Positions 37,101 to 52,100 of a DNA stretch of 64,000 nucleotides are shown piece after piece. A model generated the notes under the pieces. That model did not search any database and was not told the origin of the DNA. It was given only the letters and a program-made list of their open reading frames with translations. Each line of letters opens with the position of its first letter. Position 1 is the first letter of the stretch. Location: NCBI GenBank assembly GCA_002633005.1, contig NMRA01000065.1, forward strand, positions 879,482 to 943,481, written 5' to 3'. Source of the stretch: Phoronis australis (taxonomy: Eukaryota; Phoronida; Phoronidae). The translations under genes were made by a program, and so were the position numbers.

Positions 37101-40100
37101 CTGTCACGCCAAATAATGTGAATAGGCTAGAGGTTATGAAGACCAACAGATTTTAGAAATGAATAATTGGACGACTTGCTAACTTTGAGGTGGTGTCATT
37201 TGGCATGTTCGCACCACCCTGGACGTGCTAGAAAACTGTAATCTATTTGTTATCCCTTGTTTTTTCAGAACGTGTTTCAAAACAAAAATGTGATTGGCCA
37301 TTACAGGGACAATTATGCTTGGATGCACAATGTCACTTTATTGTTTTGATGAGAACTGGCTTTCTGTTACAGACAGGGGTACATTCAGGTCATACATCTT
37401 TACATACGGTGGTCACCGTGACATAATCCCTATTAAGCCCAGGCACAGGGAATAAAAAAACCATTAGTTAGACTAGAGCAATAATTGTATTTTAACAACA
37501 CAAGACTCAAACTTGCATTACCAACAAGAGTCAGTAGACTCTCCACTAAAAAGCTTGCTGTCCTTGCAAGAGTAATTTGTCTCATCAAACCTGCCAGTGC
37601 CTTTATGTGACTTCCTGAAGTGAATATGTTGTAAATTTATTTGTATTTTGTTTATACTGCATTGTGAATGTCCAAGTGTGTACCTTTTATTTATTTAGCT
37701 GACCAGCATGCAATTGGCCTATTGCAAGCTCCATACCCCCTTGTGAAATGCCGTCAAACTAATTATAAATTTTACCCGGCAACGTGTTGTTTGTCAGGTA
37801 AATGGCAACTTGGAAACGAAGGTGTGTCAAAAATGCTGCATTCTGATTGGTCAGTTAAGCCTTCACTCAAAATCCTGGCAATAGGTCAATTGTTTGGTGC
37901 TGTTGGAATATGTGCTTTGAACTGAACGATATTTTATCAATCATTTCGCCTTAAATCTATTTGAGTAAATAATTCTGCTGAGGTGCATAATACGAATGAT
38001 TATAAAGCCAATGGACTTGATTGTGGTAGGAACACGCCAAACAATTGGAAGCTGCCACTACATCCAGTTCACTGGATCTGTTGGAAAAGAGAGAACTTCT
38101 TGTTCAACTCCCTGAGATAGAAGGATACATACAAGTAAGTTTGGTCTGTTCCTTTTTAACATTCGACAGACAGGTAATGTTACAACAGTACTGTAGTGCA
38201 TTCAGCCATGACAGTAAAGGTTGCACACACTAACGATGCAAAAGAAGCTTTTCGTTTAGACCACTCACTGTTTTTGTGATAAGATCCTGAAACGATCTAA
38301 ATACCCCTCTATTTATTAACCATATTGCCGATCAGTGTGGCCAGGCCATTGGATAACCACTTGGGTCCAGGAACACCAAACTCTGAACTCCATTAGGAAA
38401 TCGACCAATCACATCGCATAAAATCTGAAAGTTTACTCAAAGCTGTCAGGTCTTGCGATTGGTGAATTTTTGACACAGTTGAGTCTGGAATAGGATATTG
38501 TCAGTGGCATTGTTCTTGGGCCCCGAATATAATCTTTGTTCTCCTATGTCCTGAACTTTGCCCTTATTACACTCATTTTTTTGGAAAATCTTGAGTTTTT
38601 ACTCGAGTTGAAGTGGAGCGGAAAATGTCAAAATATTATTCTGGGTTGGATTTTGTGCACAAAATGGTTAGACGCCATTCCCTGAAGTGTTGAAGTTGTG
38701 TTTACATCTACTCGTTGGATTGTTTCAACCAAGATGGCTTGGCTTGCAGGCCTACATTCAGAGGAAGGTCATGATTTCATGTTGTTTTCTCTCTGCAACT
38801 AAGGATAATAGTCACTGATGGTTGGGATGTGACAGACTCCTTTAAAACGGACATTCTGCACTTACTTTGCACAAAAATAGTTGCCAAAATTATAAGTTGT
38901 CCATGCTATGAACAGTCCCACTAAAAAGATTGGTCCTAACCCCGATCGTCAAGGTAAACGGTGGGGTATGGAAAATTGAATTAGACCGTATTTATCCACC
39001 TTGGCTGAGTCGCGCTCGGCTCATGATCAAAGGGATGCCGCCAAGCTGCTCTATTCATCGAGTCACAAGCGAGGATAATTGGCTTCGCTCATGCGGATAT
39101 GATCAGCTGATTACAATCTACCTAGCAGACTACTTTTTATGGAGAGAGTTACAAGTAGTTTTTACTGTAATATTTGAAAAGAGGAGCGAAAGCAAATATG
39201 AACTTTGAATTTTTCAAATCAGCCCAGGATAAGAGATTTTGCAACACAGCAACACTCACGATTACTTTCAATCGGCGCGCACGAATACAAAAATGTAGGA
39301 CCCAAGTTATTTAGATTTTGCAACACATGCATTGCAATATTCAAAATACGTTTATTATGAATCTTACAAGCTGTAAAATGACGTTGTTTAATTTCATTGT
39401 GCTCATTCATTGTCATCCGTCAAATCGGCAATTTCCGAGATGTGATCTGCGGCGTGCACGTATGTGTACAAAACACGTGATTGTTATGTTCCTGAAGTAC
39501 GAAAATTAAGAAACTTTAGCATGCCGTTATTATTGACAGGGACACGATAAAACGAATTTAGATTTTGACTATAGTCTTGATACAGCGAGCTGGCTGACCA
39601 CTGCGTCAGTGTCTCCGTTAGACCCAGAAATTTCACACAGCCCGGGTAGTTCACTTCGTCCCCAACATGTAGATCGAGCCTTGGACTATTAATACTCCAC
39701 GGTAGAGCTAACGACCGTCGGCCTGTGCACACAAAATCTGTGAGTTAACCAGCACTCACCTTGCACGTTGCAGCCGTTTAAATGAAAAAACAATCTAGTA
39801 AACGCCATTTTCCTGCATAATCCTCCGCCTTTTGTAACAAAAAAGTCTATCGTCGATGACCCACACACGCACGCTCCGGCACTCACTCTCATACGCAGAC
39901 GAACTTCAAAACAAACGTCACGTGACAACAACATGTGTGTTCATCCAGAGATTTTTCTCGTGTTGTGGGGTACGATGTAGCGCAGATTTGCACTTAATCG
40001 CAATTAATCTGGACTCCACATGAACTTTAAAAATTGTAAAACATAAGGAAGATTTCAGGTAATTTGTTGAGTCGAAACTATATTTTTATTCAAGAGTTCA

Positions 40101-43100
40101 AGTTTTCCTATTGACGATCGCGATTCAGCGACGCATCAGTCGGCAAGTTTTCGCCCTGTGATGAGCACAATTTTTTGAAAAATTATCGTAATTTAACAAC
40201 GGAAGTTCATAGCAATGCACCACAATTTTGTAGAAAGACTGTCATAGGCTAAAAATACGTCACAGAGCGTAAATTTTATGAATCCTAGCTTCCGATTTTA
40301 CCCGTTTGGGAAACCGGCTTTCAACTGCCGTAGGCTACAATAAGAATCCCCTCCCCGTGAAATGATTTTTTCTAAGCGTTTATTAGAGCCAATACAGTAT
40401 ACAGCTTTCCACCAAGGCTAGGTGATAATAGGACATTATTCTCTGTTGCATTAGTAACTGGTCTTGGCTAATTATCATTTTATGGCCTGGTCATCCATTC
40501 AGCCAAATAGAGGTGGCTTATCAGCCAATTATTCATGCATGCTGACTCGCAATAGAAGCCTGATAAAAGTGAAGGTGGATAAATGCAGTGTTCCTACAGT
40601 TTCTTGTGCTAGTGGATGTGTTCACGACATGTCGATTTTCAAAGATTGGTTATTTTGATAGAAAATGAATGGAAATTGTTACCAAACCATCTACAACCAT
40701 GTTAAAGAGGGTGGGTGAGGCAGCACCACCCTGAGGTGTTCCTCTGGTGATGCGAACCGCCACTCTCGCATTGTCTAGACAATCAATCTGTGACTGCTTG
40801 TCTAGACAATGCGAGAGTGGCGGTTCACATCACCAGAGGAACACCTCAGGGTGGTGCTGCCTCACCCACCCTCTTTAACATGGTTATAGATGGTTTGCTT
40901 CGACAATTATCTACTGACATGGGTCCAAGCTTGTATGTTCAAGCCTATGCATATGATATTGTTCTCAGTGTGTCTAGCATTGATCTTGACACATGTCGCT
41001 ATCTTGATCAAACAGCCACATGGGCTAAGTCAGTTGCCTTAGAAATTAGTGGTAGCAAAACAAAAGTGATTATGTTCACTTGGAAGCTTAAATGGTCAAT
41101 GCGGCCTTTAACGCTGAATGGTAAACATCTTGATCTTGTAGAAAATGCGACTTACTTAGGTGTCATTTTACACCATCGTCTTTCCTGGACCCCGCATATT
41201 ACAGAAAATATCTCAAAAGCCAAATCTGCCTTGGTGAGATGCAGTCGTGCGGTGGGTAAAACTTGGGGAATGTCCCCCAAGAATATGTTCTGGATTTATA
41301 CTGCTGTTATCCGACCTATAATGCCCTACGCTTCGTCGGTATGGGTAACGGCATTAAAACAGATTACAGTTATCAACAAACTTAGGCAGCTGCAACGTCT
41401 AGCTTGTCTGTGCATAACCTCTGCTTTTCCAGGAACGCCTTCTGCAGCCCTAGAAATGCTAATCGGTCTACCACCACTGAACATATACCTTGAGGGTGAA
41501 GCTGCATGTGCTGCACTTCGTCTCAGATATAATGGTCAGTGGGTGAAAACTAACATCCCTGACTCCGTTGCTCACAGAAGCCACAGGAATGTTTGCAATA
41601 AGCTAATGGCCAAGACTGGGCAACTATGGAACATGCCTAGTGATGTCCAGGTCACAGCTTTAAATCATACAAACAATTTCTTCACGGAAATTGGCATTGG
41701 ATGGCCTACCGCAGAATACAAGAATGAAGTGGTTTGTTATACGGACAGCTCTAAACTGGAAAATGGCCAGACAGGTGCTGGGGTCTACTTTCCAAGCCTT
41801 CCTGTTGCAGATGCAGAAAACTGGGTATCGCTAGGCAATCTTAATTGCCACGGTGTTTCAGGCTGAGATCACTGCATTTAATAGAGCTGCTCAACTGGCA
41901 CAACAATATAACACTGAACTTGGCAATCGGCCACTATTACCATCTTTTCAGATAGCCAGGCAGCAATAAAAGCCCTAAAGAAACTAAGGGTCAACTCTGG
42001 TTGTGTTAATGCTTGTATTAATGAGCTTAACAAGCTTGCAATTGAAAGAACCGTCAATATACGCCGGGTCAGGGCCCATGTGGGAATTGATGGCAATGAG
42101 AATGCAGACAGACTCGCAAAGATAGGAGCAATCGTTCTGCATTTTGTGCCTGAACCTGCTATCCCGGTATCTTACGGATGTTGCAGGACCGGGGTACATA
42201 CCCAGTCAGCAGCCCAGTGGGCATCACTTAACTCCTGCAGAGAGACCAAGGAGAATTTTCCCAATGTGATCGAACCAAAAGGTTCAAAAAGCCTTCTGAG
42301 TCTAGATAGATTGGGTATAAGACATGTCATTCAAATTTTGACGGGCCACTGCAACCTAGCCCGACACAGACACATTACTGTGCATATGAGGAGCCCAGTG
42401 TGTCTTGAGTGTGGTACTGACGTAGAATCTCCTAAACACCGGGTAGAGTCTTGCCCAGCTTTTTATAGGCTAAGGAGCAACCTACTGGATGGCACTGTTA
42501 CATGCCTACAACATATAGTACATGACAACAAATGGAATTTCTTCACGAGAAGCCATAATTGGGCTCTCGTGCTTTTGCTGAGGTGTTTTGTGCAATGGGC
42601 CCAAAGATGAGGCCTGCACGCGTCTGATGCACTGCAAATGACATCAGACCACCTGCACTGTTTTTTTTTTACCAAATGTTGCTGTATGGCATCTACTTGA
42701 CTTTTGTACAAAATATAAACCATGTATAAAATTTGTGGAGATATTTTACAAAACGGAATTTCATTTGTCAGACATATTGTGCTAAGTAAGTGAAGAATCA
42801 ACTTAAAGGCACTTTATTTCAAGACCACTAAGTGTGAAATGTTGACTTTGTGGTATATTGTCCTTTTGGTTATCAGATAATATCTTTTCATTCTCAGTCT
42901 GTCTTGCCGACTTTGAAGAAACACGCCAAGAAAGTTGTTCACAATTTAAAACAAAAGTTTGAAGTGGAACTTTTCAAGAACATGTTGTATTTGAATGCAG
43001 AAGAAAGAAAGTGAGTTTTTCATTTTTATACGGGTCGTCATTTTTAGGGAATTTCAGTTGACTCATGGGCAATCAGTGGAATATGGCATGAATTGCTATC

Positions 43101-46100
43101 TAGACTGATAATATCTTGCTGATAACTTATTTTATTTAATATGACTGTCACAATATTGTAAGTACTTGAACTTCGAGGTATGTTAGCATTGTTGGGGTAA
43201 TGTGACTATTACCTAGGGATATTCTGTTGCACTCACAATGGCGATTGTGGCGTTTTTTTATTTTGTCGTGGTCACAAAAATCCTGTGGCAATATGAAACA
43301 AGTTAACCCGTAGTATTGTTTTCTATGGTTACATTGTGCTCAGAATGGAACTCGTGGGTGGTATTTTTCAGATAATAAAACACTTCATGCGTCTGTTCTC
43401 TTATAGAAAATTGTTGGCTTTTGGCTTGCCAATTTATGGTTTTAAAATAGCTTTAAGTCTTTGTCACTGTTTTAAGGGTTTACTTAAAGTTCGTTATTAA
43501 GCAACTAAACATTTATTTTTTGTTACTTTGAAAAGACTGCAAAATGACTACTTTTGTCAATTGTCTCTTAACATAGCGATTTCTTTTAGAAAATTCATTA
43601 AAATGACATTGCGGTGATTGGGATGGTATCTAGACAGTATTGCAATCAAAACTAGACATCTTGGTAATCAGCATCACATGTTATCTAGACATTGTTGCTA
43701 TTAAGTTTAGGATTAACATTTATAATCTAGACAGTATTGCCATTTAAAGTAGACATTTTGGGATTGGGGTCATATCTAGACCATATTGCAATCAATACAA
43801 TATTTGGCGATTGGCGTCTTGTCAAGACAATGTTGTAAATAAAACTAGACACTTTGTGGATCGGTATCATTTCTAGACAATATTGCCGTCCTTAAAATAG
43901 CTATTTTGACTGGGAATAGGGACCATATCTATAGACAATACTGCAATCAAAACTAGATGTTTTAGAGAGAGAGGGATAATATCAAGACAATATTGCAATG
44001 AAAACTAGATGATGTTGTAAGTTATAGACTTAATTGCCATTTGATTAAAGGTTTGTGAAACAACGAGATAAAATGGAGAAAGAGCATGGAGATTATGTGA
44101 AGGGCGTGTCTAAAGAAGTATATCGCGTGTTACGGGCCATGAATCGTTTCAAAGAAGCCGTCATCGCTCTGCTCAACAAGGAGGGATTGAACTTCAGTTC
44201 GGCCACAATCAAGCTTATTCCGGATGTTGGAATGGTAAATTGTAACAAGCTCTTCCTTGCGGTAGATTTCTCTGCTCAACATTCGATGGATAATTACCAA
44301 CTAAGTATAACAGCCTGGGGGTCTTACGGAATACATTTTTGAAAGGGTTTATCAACACTTTAGCTGCTAAAGGGGAAGTTCTGCAATACCTTCACTGACA
44401 AATTATCTTCATGAAATATTGTAACGGTCTTTTAAGGAGAAAAAATCGATTGATGATGTCTTGCCCATATTGTCCATGTGTGTGCCCTGTTCTTGGGCAT
44501 GTAAGAGTGATCCTTAAAAATCACCCATGTAGTCTGTTTCAAACATTGTTACTTTTTGAAAGAGGCCTATGTGAGTGTCTAGCAAGTTCTATTGTCCCAG
44601 TTCACTTTAAGCACTTTCATTGGTCAGATCAGAAGATTTGTGTTCACTTGTAGTCAACTTTCTTGACACTATAGTGGAGTAGCCAGGTGGTCACCATTTT
44701 GAACTTTTTCCTCTTGTTACTCAAAGTTGTCTTATGTATCTCAAAATTCTGGTTACTGTGGCTTCTATTTCCCAAGACTTTTGTTTTTTTGGTTGTTACT
44801 GAACTATCATTGGTGTGCTTTTAGGATGGCGACTTAGAGAAGATGCACACGTCTGCTGAGACAGCTATTGATAGTGAGTTGGCTTAAAGACGCGTAGTCT
44901 CATTAAATTGTAAATATTATGCAAATTAAGTACTAATTTATGAACAACCTCGGATCCTCCAGTATGCCAGAAACCATCGGAGAACCAGTTACCATAATTT
45001 CAATCTTGCGAGAGTCTCATTTTGCGAGACTAAAATTTATGTATTAAGCCAGTATGGTAATATTTCATTGTTACCCTAATGAAGCAAGGCACAGTTTTTA
45101 TTATTCTATTTGTCTATTTTACTATCAAATAACGAATGCATGATGTTTGGAATTACTAAGGTATTCTATGTTTCACACTGTCTTGTGTTTAAGCGTTAGT
45201 ATCAGGTGTGGTGTTTTCTTTGAAACCACAGTTTATTTACAAATTATTTCTTTTCTGTTGCTCTGACACTAAGTTTATTTGTTTGTTCGCACTCTTCAGG
45301 TCCTAATTTTCTCTGATCCTTACGAAATTTACACACAACTTGTTATTTCGGAAGTACAGGAACCTTAGGCTTGTTTTTCATCATAATCGGATCCTGGATG
45401 GCCATTTTAATTTCAATTTCACATTCAAATGCCCATAGAGGCCACAATTTTTGAGGTAAACGGCTGAAAATCAGTACGATTATTGTACCATATGTTTGCT
45501 ATAAATCTTATAGAAATTGTTCACTTCTGATTAAAGGTGGCGGAAATGTCGACAATTGCGCATACACACCTCGATTTTGGGCTAAAATTGTTTTCATCTG
45601 TAGAGGGCACATTATAGGACCAATTGCTTCAAAATTTTTCACTTATTAGTTTTATATGACACTCTATTATCTAAATGTTGAATAACTGGAAGTTGCTTAG
45701 ATGGCAGACCTGACGCATTTTGACCCATTTTCAGTAGTGCTGGGGTGCCCTTGTAAACGGGAGGAGAAAATGACATGATTTTTTGCGTGTGGATTCTCTG
45801 AGGTATATCCTTTCAAATAACCTATAACAATTTTTTCTCAGCCTTACTGTTTTTGAGTTATTTGCATTATTTCCATAAAAATGCAAAATTTCATTTTTTA
45901 AATTTTACGGAGCTCAGTGAAACTATCAAATGAATTTAGATAAACTTTTGAGCGGGCATTCAGAAAATAATTTCCATTTTTTGCTAGGACGTCCACTTTT
46001 TGAATTATTCAAAGTTTTCTGATAATGCCATTCCTTTGTTGACCGATATTGCTGCGCTGTTGTGCTTTAGTTTCTATTGACGGAGACTTTTGCCTAATTC

Positions 46101-49100
46101 TTTCTGATTTCTGACACCTTCGCTAGTCATATGAATGTTGTCATGTTGTTCATACTCGACTCTTTCACCATCATAATTGTCATCGTCGTCATCCACTCTA
46201 TCATCGTCTTTTTAGTTAATATCTCCAAGTGTCGCTCATCCGAGTGCTGTCCTGTTATTTATTTGGGTACAGTTCTAACAAGATTGATAAACTGGCGCAT
46301 TTATATTCAAAAGAATAAAGATTATTTTCTGGTTAAAAGGCTGAAATTAAAAAATCCTTTAATGATTTAAAAAACTGTTAGTTCAGTGCTTTTCTATACC
46401 TGCCTAACATCATCAAACAAACATCTGAATTAAAAATATTGATATAAAATTGATTGATACTCAAAGTGGGTTTTGATTTGTGGACGTTTAAAGAGCTGGC
46501 AGTCTGTTATTGCTTTTCACTGAGGTCAAGGAGTTGACTTGTCATGATGAGAATCATTTTTTGTGAAGTGCATGGTCCTAAGCAATTGCCAGTTCATAAA
46601 CAACAGACTTGTTAAATAAGTTTGGACTAGCAGTGACCCCTTTTAGTTGCAGTAAGTGGCCGAGGTGTAAATTAATGCAGTGGCTTATTTCCATCATCTT
46701 CATCCATCCAGAATTGACTGCTCTACCTCCTGAACCCCTTGCAGGATCTTCATTAAAATTGAGCAGATGTATTCCCATATAGTTGACTTTGGAATGGATC
46801 CAGTGCATGCTCTGCCCTTCAAACCTTAATGTGCTGTGAGGTTTGTAGTTGTCTTTCTGTTGACGGAAACCTGTCCAACTCATTTTAGGTTCACTGGCAT
46901 TGTACATCCTTGTGCATGGAAATGGAGTGTTGAAAAACACATTAAAACTCACATTATTTCATTGTCATTTGCAATATACATGGTAGACATATGTCAAGGC
47001 TCAGAATTGATCTTGTTTTGACAAACTTTATCAACTTTAAACGTTAATACTGCGTGTTCTGTATGGTCGTCTGCATTGTGTGATGTCTATGGTGTACATA
47101 ATCTTGTCTCAATGCACGCTGGATTGTGTCAAATTGGACTTGAATTCAAGTTTGTTTTCTGTGTGCTTATCATAATATTTATGCGAATGAATCAAATGGA
47201 GTCCATTGACTTATTTTTTTAGCTTCTGTAAAAGTGTCAGATCTTACAGCTGTGGTTAGAGTGGACACAATCATGTGTTCGCTGCATGAGGAAAAGATCC
47301 TTCAACAAGTTCTTGTCAATGACACTAAAAAATATTCTGCAATTCTGTCTGGTTTAGAAGTGTTCATTAGATAAGTATAGCGAGTTTTCTCTGTTTGAAG
47401 TGCCTGTCTTTGAATTAGATTAATCTAGTTGTGTGTGAAGAAGGTTATGAGCCCCAAGTTTTTTCTCACACTCTGCCCAGGTTGAATTGTCAAGTTGTTG
47501 ATTTTAGCTTGACCTTATTAGCACTTCAGTTGAGTGGCTTCATATGTGGCTTGTAATGTCAGAATTTACACTTTTATACTTTTCCAGTGCTGATGGCTGT
47601 GGAGTTCCGTCTGCTTCAAGCTTTGGCACGTCGACGTAAAGGTGAAGGCGCACTAGTTACCAAGACTTCGGACATTTTTGAAAGAGAGATGGTAAGAGAT
47701 GCTTGTTTAGTTGTCATGGTAACATCATTGTTATAATTGTTGATGCTGATTGTTCAAGATTTTCAAAAGTGGCCAAGTGTAATGAAATGTCTAAAATATG
47801 CTGGGCATTCATAATAAAACAATATAAGTTTGATGTCGAAAAATAAATGTTTCACGTTCAAGACTGAGAAAGAAATAAGAAATGACTTAATCTTGAGTCA
47901 ATTATTGTTAAATAAATGTCAGGAGTTGGCTCCTTTTCGGATGCTTTCCCCCCATGCGTTACTCATCATCGTTTAATTTTGGTCTACATTTATTTATTAG
48001 TTGGTCACTTTTCTTGTGTGCCACTTATTGTCCAATCACTTACATCCACATTATTGTTATTTATTCAAAATATTGTTGGAAGACGCCATCAATACTTACA
48101 TCGCCTCCGTAACTCATTCTACCTGAGGTCAAAAGGTCAAAAAGCATAGTTGGTGCGGGTCTCACTTTCAAAATCTTGCCGGTTGTGCATTATTTTTTCA
48201 GTTGCCCAATTTTTCAAAATAGAAAAAATCCATCTGAAAGAGACAAAAATGATTCAGGATTCCATTTTTGCCCATCATTTCGCAGGTCGTGGCATTCCAG
48301 ACATTGCTTACGTGCCTCTGTGCGGCTTTTCGACAAACATGAGAACATTGCTACAAACGATATAGGCGGGCATTTTTTATTCGGCATGGAACAAAATGGT
48401 TATTACTCGGTAGGCTAGTACATGATTGTTCATTGTTTTCAAAATTGATCGAAAAAGAATCTAGGGGATGCCAACTCATTGCCTAATCCTTTTTTACGAC
48501 AAAATGGTAAACTATTGCAAAAAAGTTTTGTGATAAAATTTGATGTTGCAGTACTTTATATAGCCAGACATTCTCTTATTAATTCATTCATTCCAAGTAC
48601 CTTTAGCATTCAACTTGTCAAATTGAATTACTTACTGGTCGTCCCGCAAATTAGTAATGTTTTTACGTGATCCCAAAGTGATAAGTTGCTTGATGTAGCT
48701 TGTGTTTGCCCTGGCTGCATTCCAGAGGAATAAAAACCTCTGCAGGAAAAGAAAGATAACGCAAGTCTTGACGAGATAGCGGCCATGCATTGCAAGCAAA
48801 GCATGTGATCACACCCGAGTGTCTCACATCTACATATCTCGTCTTCGTTATATATTGTTCGTGCTTCAATAGTTGTAAATTAAAAGTTCTTCAGTATCCA
48901 AGTCAGTGTTGTTCAAGCTAGTGAATCGTGTAGTTTACAAAATTAATGCTCACAATTTTTACGTTGACTTGTGCGGAGTGAAGTTTTTTTTTTAAACATC
49001 GATTTCCAGTCAAGGAAAACACCCGTCAGTTCTGATTTTGGTTGCATTTCTGCAGTACCTTATGCTGAAGGGTGAAGAAAGTAGCTCGCTTATGCCCAAA

Positions 49101-52100
49101 CGATTAAAGGAGTTAACGGAAAAGATTGCTGATCTTGAGAAAGAACTCGGCCTTCTGAGAATGCAGGATGTGAGTAGTGACTATACTCCGTGTTCTTTAC
49201 AAAGTTTAGTTAATGCTCAGTACCGTGGTTTTGTAAATGGTTTATTTAATACAAAATCACGATTTCAAAATCCTACTGGCGGTTTGTGGATGCCGTAAAG
49301 GGGTGCTCAACCGCAAACCATAGACCCTATAATCGCTGTTTTTCTCGTGACCATAGAGCGCAATGGCGTGGACCCCCCTCCCTAAATCCACCTGTGATTC
49401 CTGACATTTTTGTCGCGTCTACTTGTTTGGCAATTTGGAGTACTCAAAAATACACCTGGGAAGACACTTAATTACACACATGAATTTACATCAGTGTTAA
49501 AAAGATATTGATAGTTAACCTCTTGTAGTTTGGTCAGGCAAACAGTTTTGATTTCTCTGTGTATTCAGCTACATTTTTCTTTAAATTTGAAGTGTGAAAG
49601 TCAAGATATCTTGCGTCGCAATTGAGAAGATTCGGTCCACATGCTGTAGAGCAATTGATTTTGATTTCCACATCTAAACATGTGTACTGTGTGTAATTGA
49701 CCATAAAAATGTCCTGTGATGTACCGTAATCGTTCGGGTTAACGCCCATGCTCAGTTAACTGCCCACCCCTACTTTAGGTGGATTTTCGATTTAACCGCC
49801 CACTGCTCGGTTAACCGCCCCCCTGCTATTTTTGAAGATTTCCAATTAAGCGCCCACCTCTCGGTTAAGCGCCCATCCCCTACTTTTGACGATTGGTGAT
49901 TACCGCCCTGTGCTAATAGGAAACGCGAATNNNNNNNNNNNNNNNNNNNNNNNNNNNNNNNNNNNNNNNNNNNNNNNNNNNNNNNNNNNNNNNNNNNNNN
50001 NNNNNNNNNNNNNNNNNNNNNNNNNNNNNNNNNNNNNNNNNNNNNNNNNNNNNNNNNNNNNNNNNNNNNNNNNNNNNNNNNNNNNNNNNNNNNNNNNNNN
50101 NNNNNNNNNNNNNNNNNNNNNNNNNNNNNNNNNNNNNNNNNNNNNNNNNNNNNNNNNNNNNNNNNNNNNNNNNNNNNNNNNNNNNNNNNNNNNNNNNNNN
50201 NNNNNNNNNNNNNNNNNNNNNNNNNNNNNNNNNNNNNNNNNNNNNNNNNNNNNNNNNNNNNNNNNNNNNNNNNNNNNNNNNNNNNNNNNNNNNNNNNNNN
50301 NNNNNNNNNNNNNNNNNNNNNNNNNNNNNNNNNNNNNNNNNNNNNNNNNNNNNNNNNNNNNNNNNNNNNNNNNNNNNNNNNNNNNNNNNNNNNNNNNNNN
50401 NNNNNNNNNNNNNNNNNNNNNNNNNNNNNNNNNNNNNNNNNNNNNNNNNNNNNNNNNNNNNNNNNNNNNNNNNNNNNNNNNNNNNNNNNNNNNNNNNNNN
50501 NNNNNNNNNNNNNNNNNNNNNNNNNNNNNNNNNNNNNNNNNNNNNNNNNNNNNNNNNNNNNNNNNNNNNNNNNNNNNNNNNNNNNNNNNNNNNNNNNNNN
50601 NNNNNNNNNNNNNNNNNNNNNNNNNNCCCCCCCCCCCGATTTCTTGAAATTTCACGTTTAAGCGCCCATGTCTGGTTAACCGCCCACCCCCGATTTTTTG
50701 GGTTCACCAATTTAACCGCCCAGGGCGTTAACCCGAACAATTACGGTATGTACGTATGAGGTAACATCTTTAGCAGTGTAAGACACTATATGGTGGATAC
50801 CATATTAAGGGACAATGCTTTACTGTCTTTCAGTTCCTTACCATAGCCAATACTACTTGTGAAATTCTATTTCAAATGGTCGTATTTCTCGGCAGTAATA
50901 AAGATTTCATCATTTTTGTTATTATTATAATATATAGCAGGGTGATCAGTGTTTTGAAATTGAAAAATGGCATTTTGGCAGTAATCTCTGTACGAAATAG
51001 GTGAAGATTTCCTGGTAATTTGTCAGTCGCTTATTTCTCACAAAAATGATACTGTCAGAAATGTTTTTTTTTCCTTTTTCAAAAGGCTGATTTAGTAGCT
51101 GCAAATGATGGGAGCTTCACCAGTCATTATTAATTTTATATCAACACAGTGCAAATAAGAATGATAATGGACTAAAATGTTCGTAATCTTTGTTTTTAAC
51201 AAAATTAAATTTCTGTTGTCTGCCATATTGTATGACAAACAGGTCACATCAGATGTTACCGTGAAAAATTATTGGCATTCACAGCAAGCCTTCTGAGTAT
51301 GGAAAACTATCAATTTTATTGGTAATTGGTAAGGTCTCACTGTAAAAAATTCTGATCTTGTCTTTAAATGCGAACCAAAATTGCAACAAGGCCTAAGAAG
51401 GTCCAACAATGCAATTACTGGCAACACAGTCACTTAACTGTAACTTGGTTTTGGTGGGTTTGTCAGTTAAATTTTCCAAAACTATAGGAATGGTAAAGAG
51501 ATATTGTGAACCGTACATGTTTCATTAAATTTACAGACGAGTTAAGATTATTGTTTGTTTGTTTATTACATTTGGCTTATTTTGCTTTCTTGTGTAACCT
51601 GTCTTCACAACCTTAAAACGTTGAAATGGCCACATTGGTTTTCTTGATGTATTTTTAATTTTGATTGAATTTGATTTGTTTACTAATTTAAAATAAAATT
51701 ATATTAGATTGGTAGGTTTAGTACTTAAAGCCGACCAGTATGTTAGAAGTTCTCAATTCACTCTAGTCTTGTCAGTACTTGAAATCGACAAGTAAAGTGT
51801 AGAGCATATCTGTGTAGCCAAGCGCCATTCTATGAATTTGTTTTCTTTTGTTAATAAGTTCCAATAGTCTAGCGCGTTACTTGATTTTTGATTTGGCTAA
51901 CTCTGTTCTTTTAAGCAGTGATTTGAAGATATAGGTATAGTCCCACACGCTTCGTACTGTTTCAAGCAGTGAGATTTGATTTTTTTTTTCAGAAATAGTT
52001 ATGAGGAGCGTACGACCAAATTTCTGACTTAAGTCACTTTTCTTAAAACGAGTCTATATAATTCTATATTGAGCAAGTGTTACTGAATCAGCTCAGGACA

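Larger units (their letters stand above)
40684..42671 (+). mobile_element. 5'-truncated RNase H-bearing LINE (I-group type), dead
   Basis: Encodes the C-terminal half of a non-LTR reverse transcriptase, an RNase H domain and a Cys/His motif. It is truncated inside the RT and begins with a 99-bp inverted copy of its own first bases (40684-40782 versus 40798-40896). It sits in the intron between 38134 and 42898, in the same direction as the host gene. The 3' end is uncertain; a T run at 42661-42670 follows the last ORF. Confidence 0.88.

Noticed and set aside
46578-46952. 124-codon minus-strand ORF with PARGSGGRA
   Set aside because: The same peptide pattern (EEPARGSGDKA) appears at 55017-55340 only because both lie in the same non-coding repeat family.
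49886-50740. ORFs of about 250-275 codons across 49931-50626
   Set aside because: Artefact of translating N.
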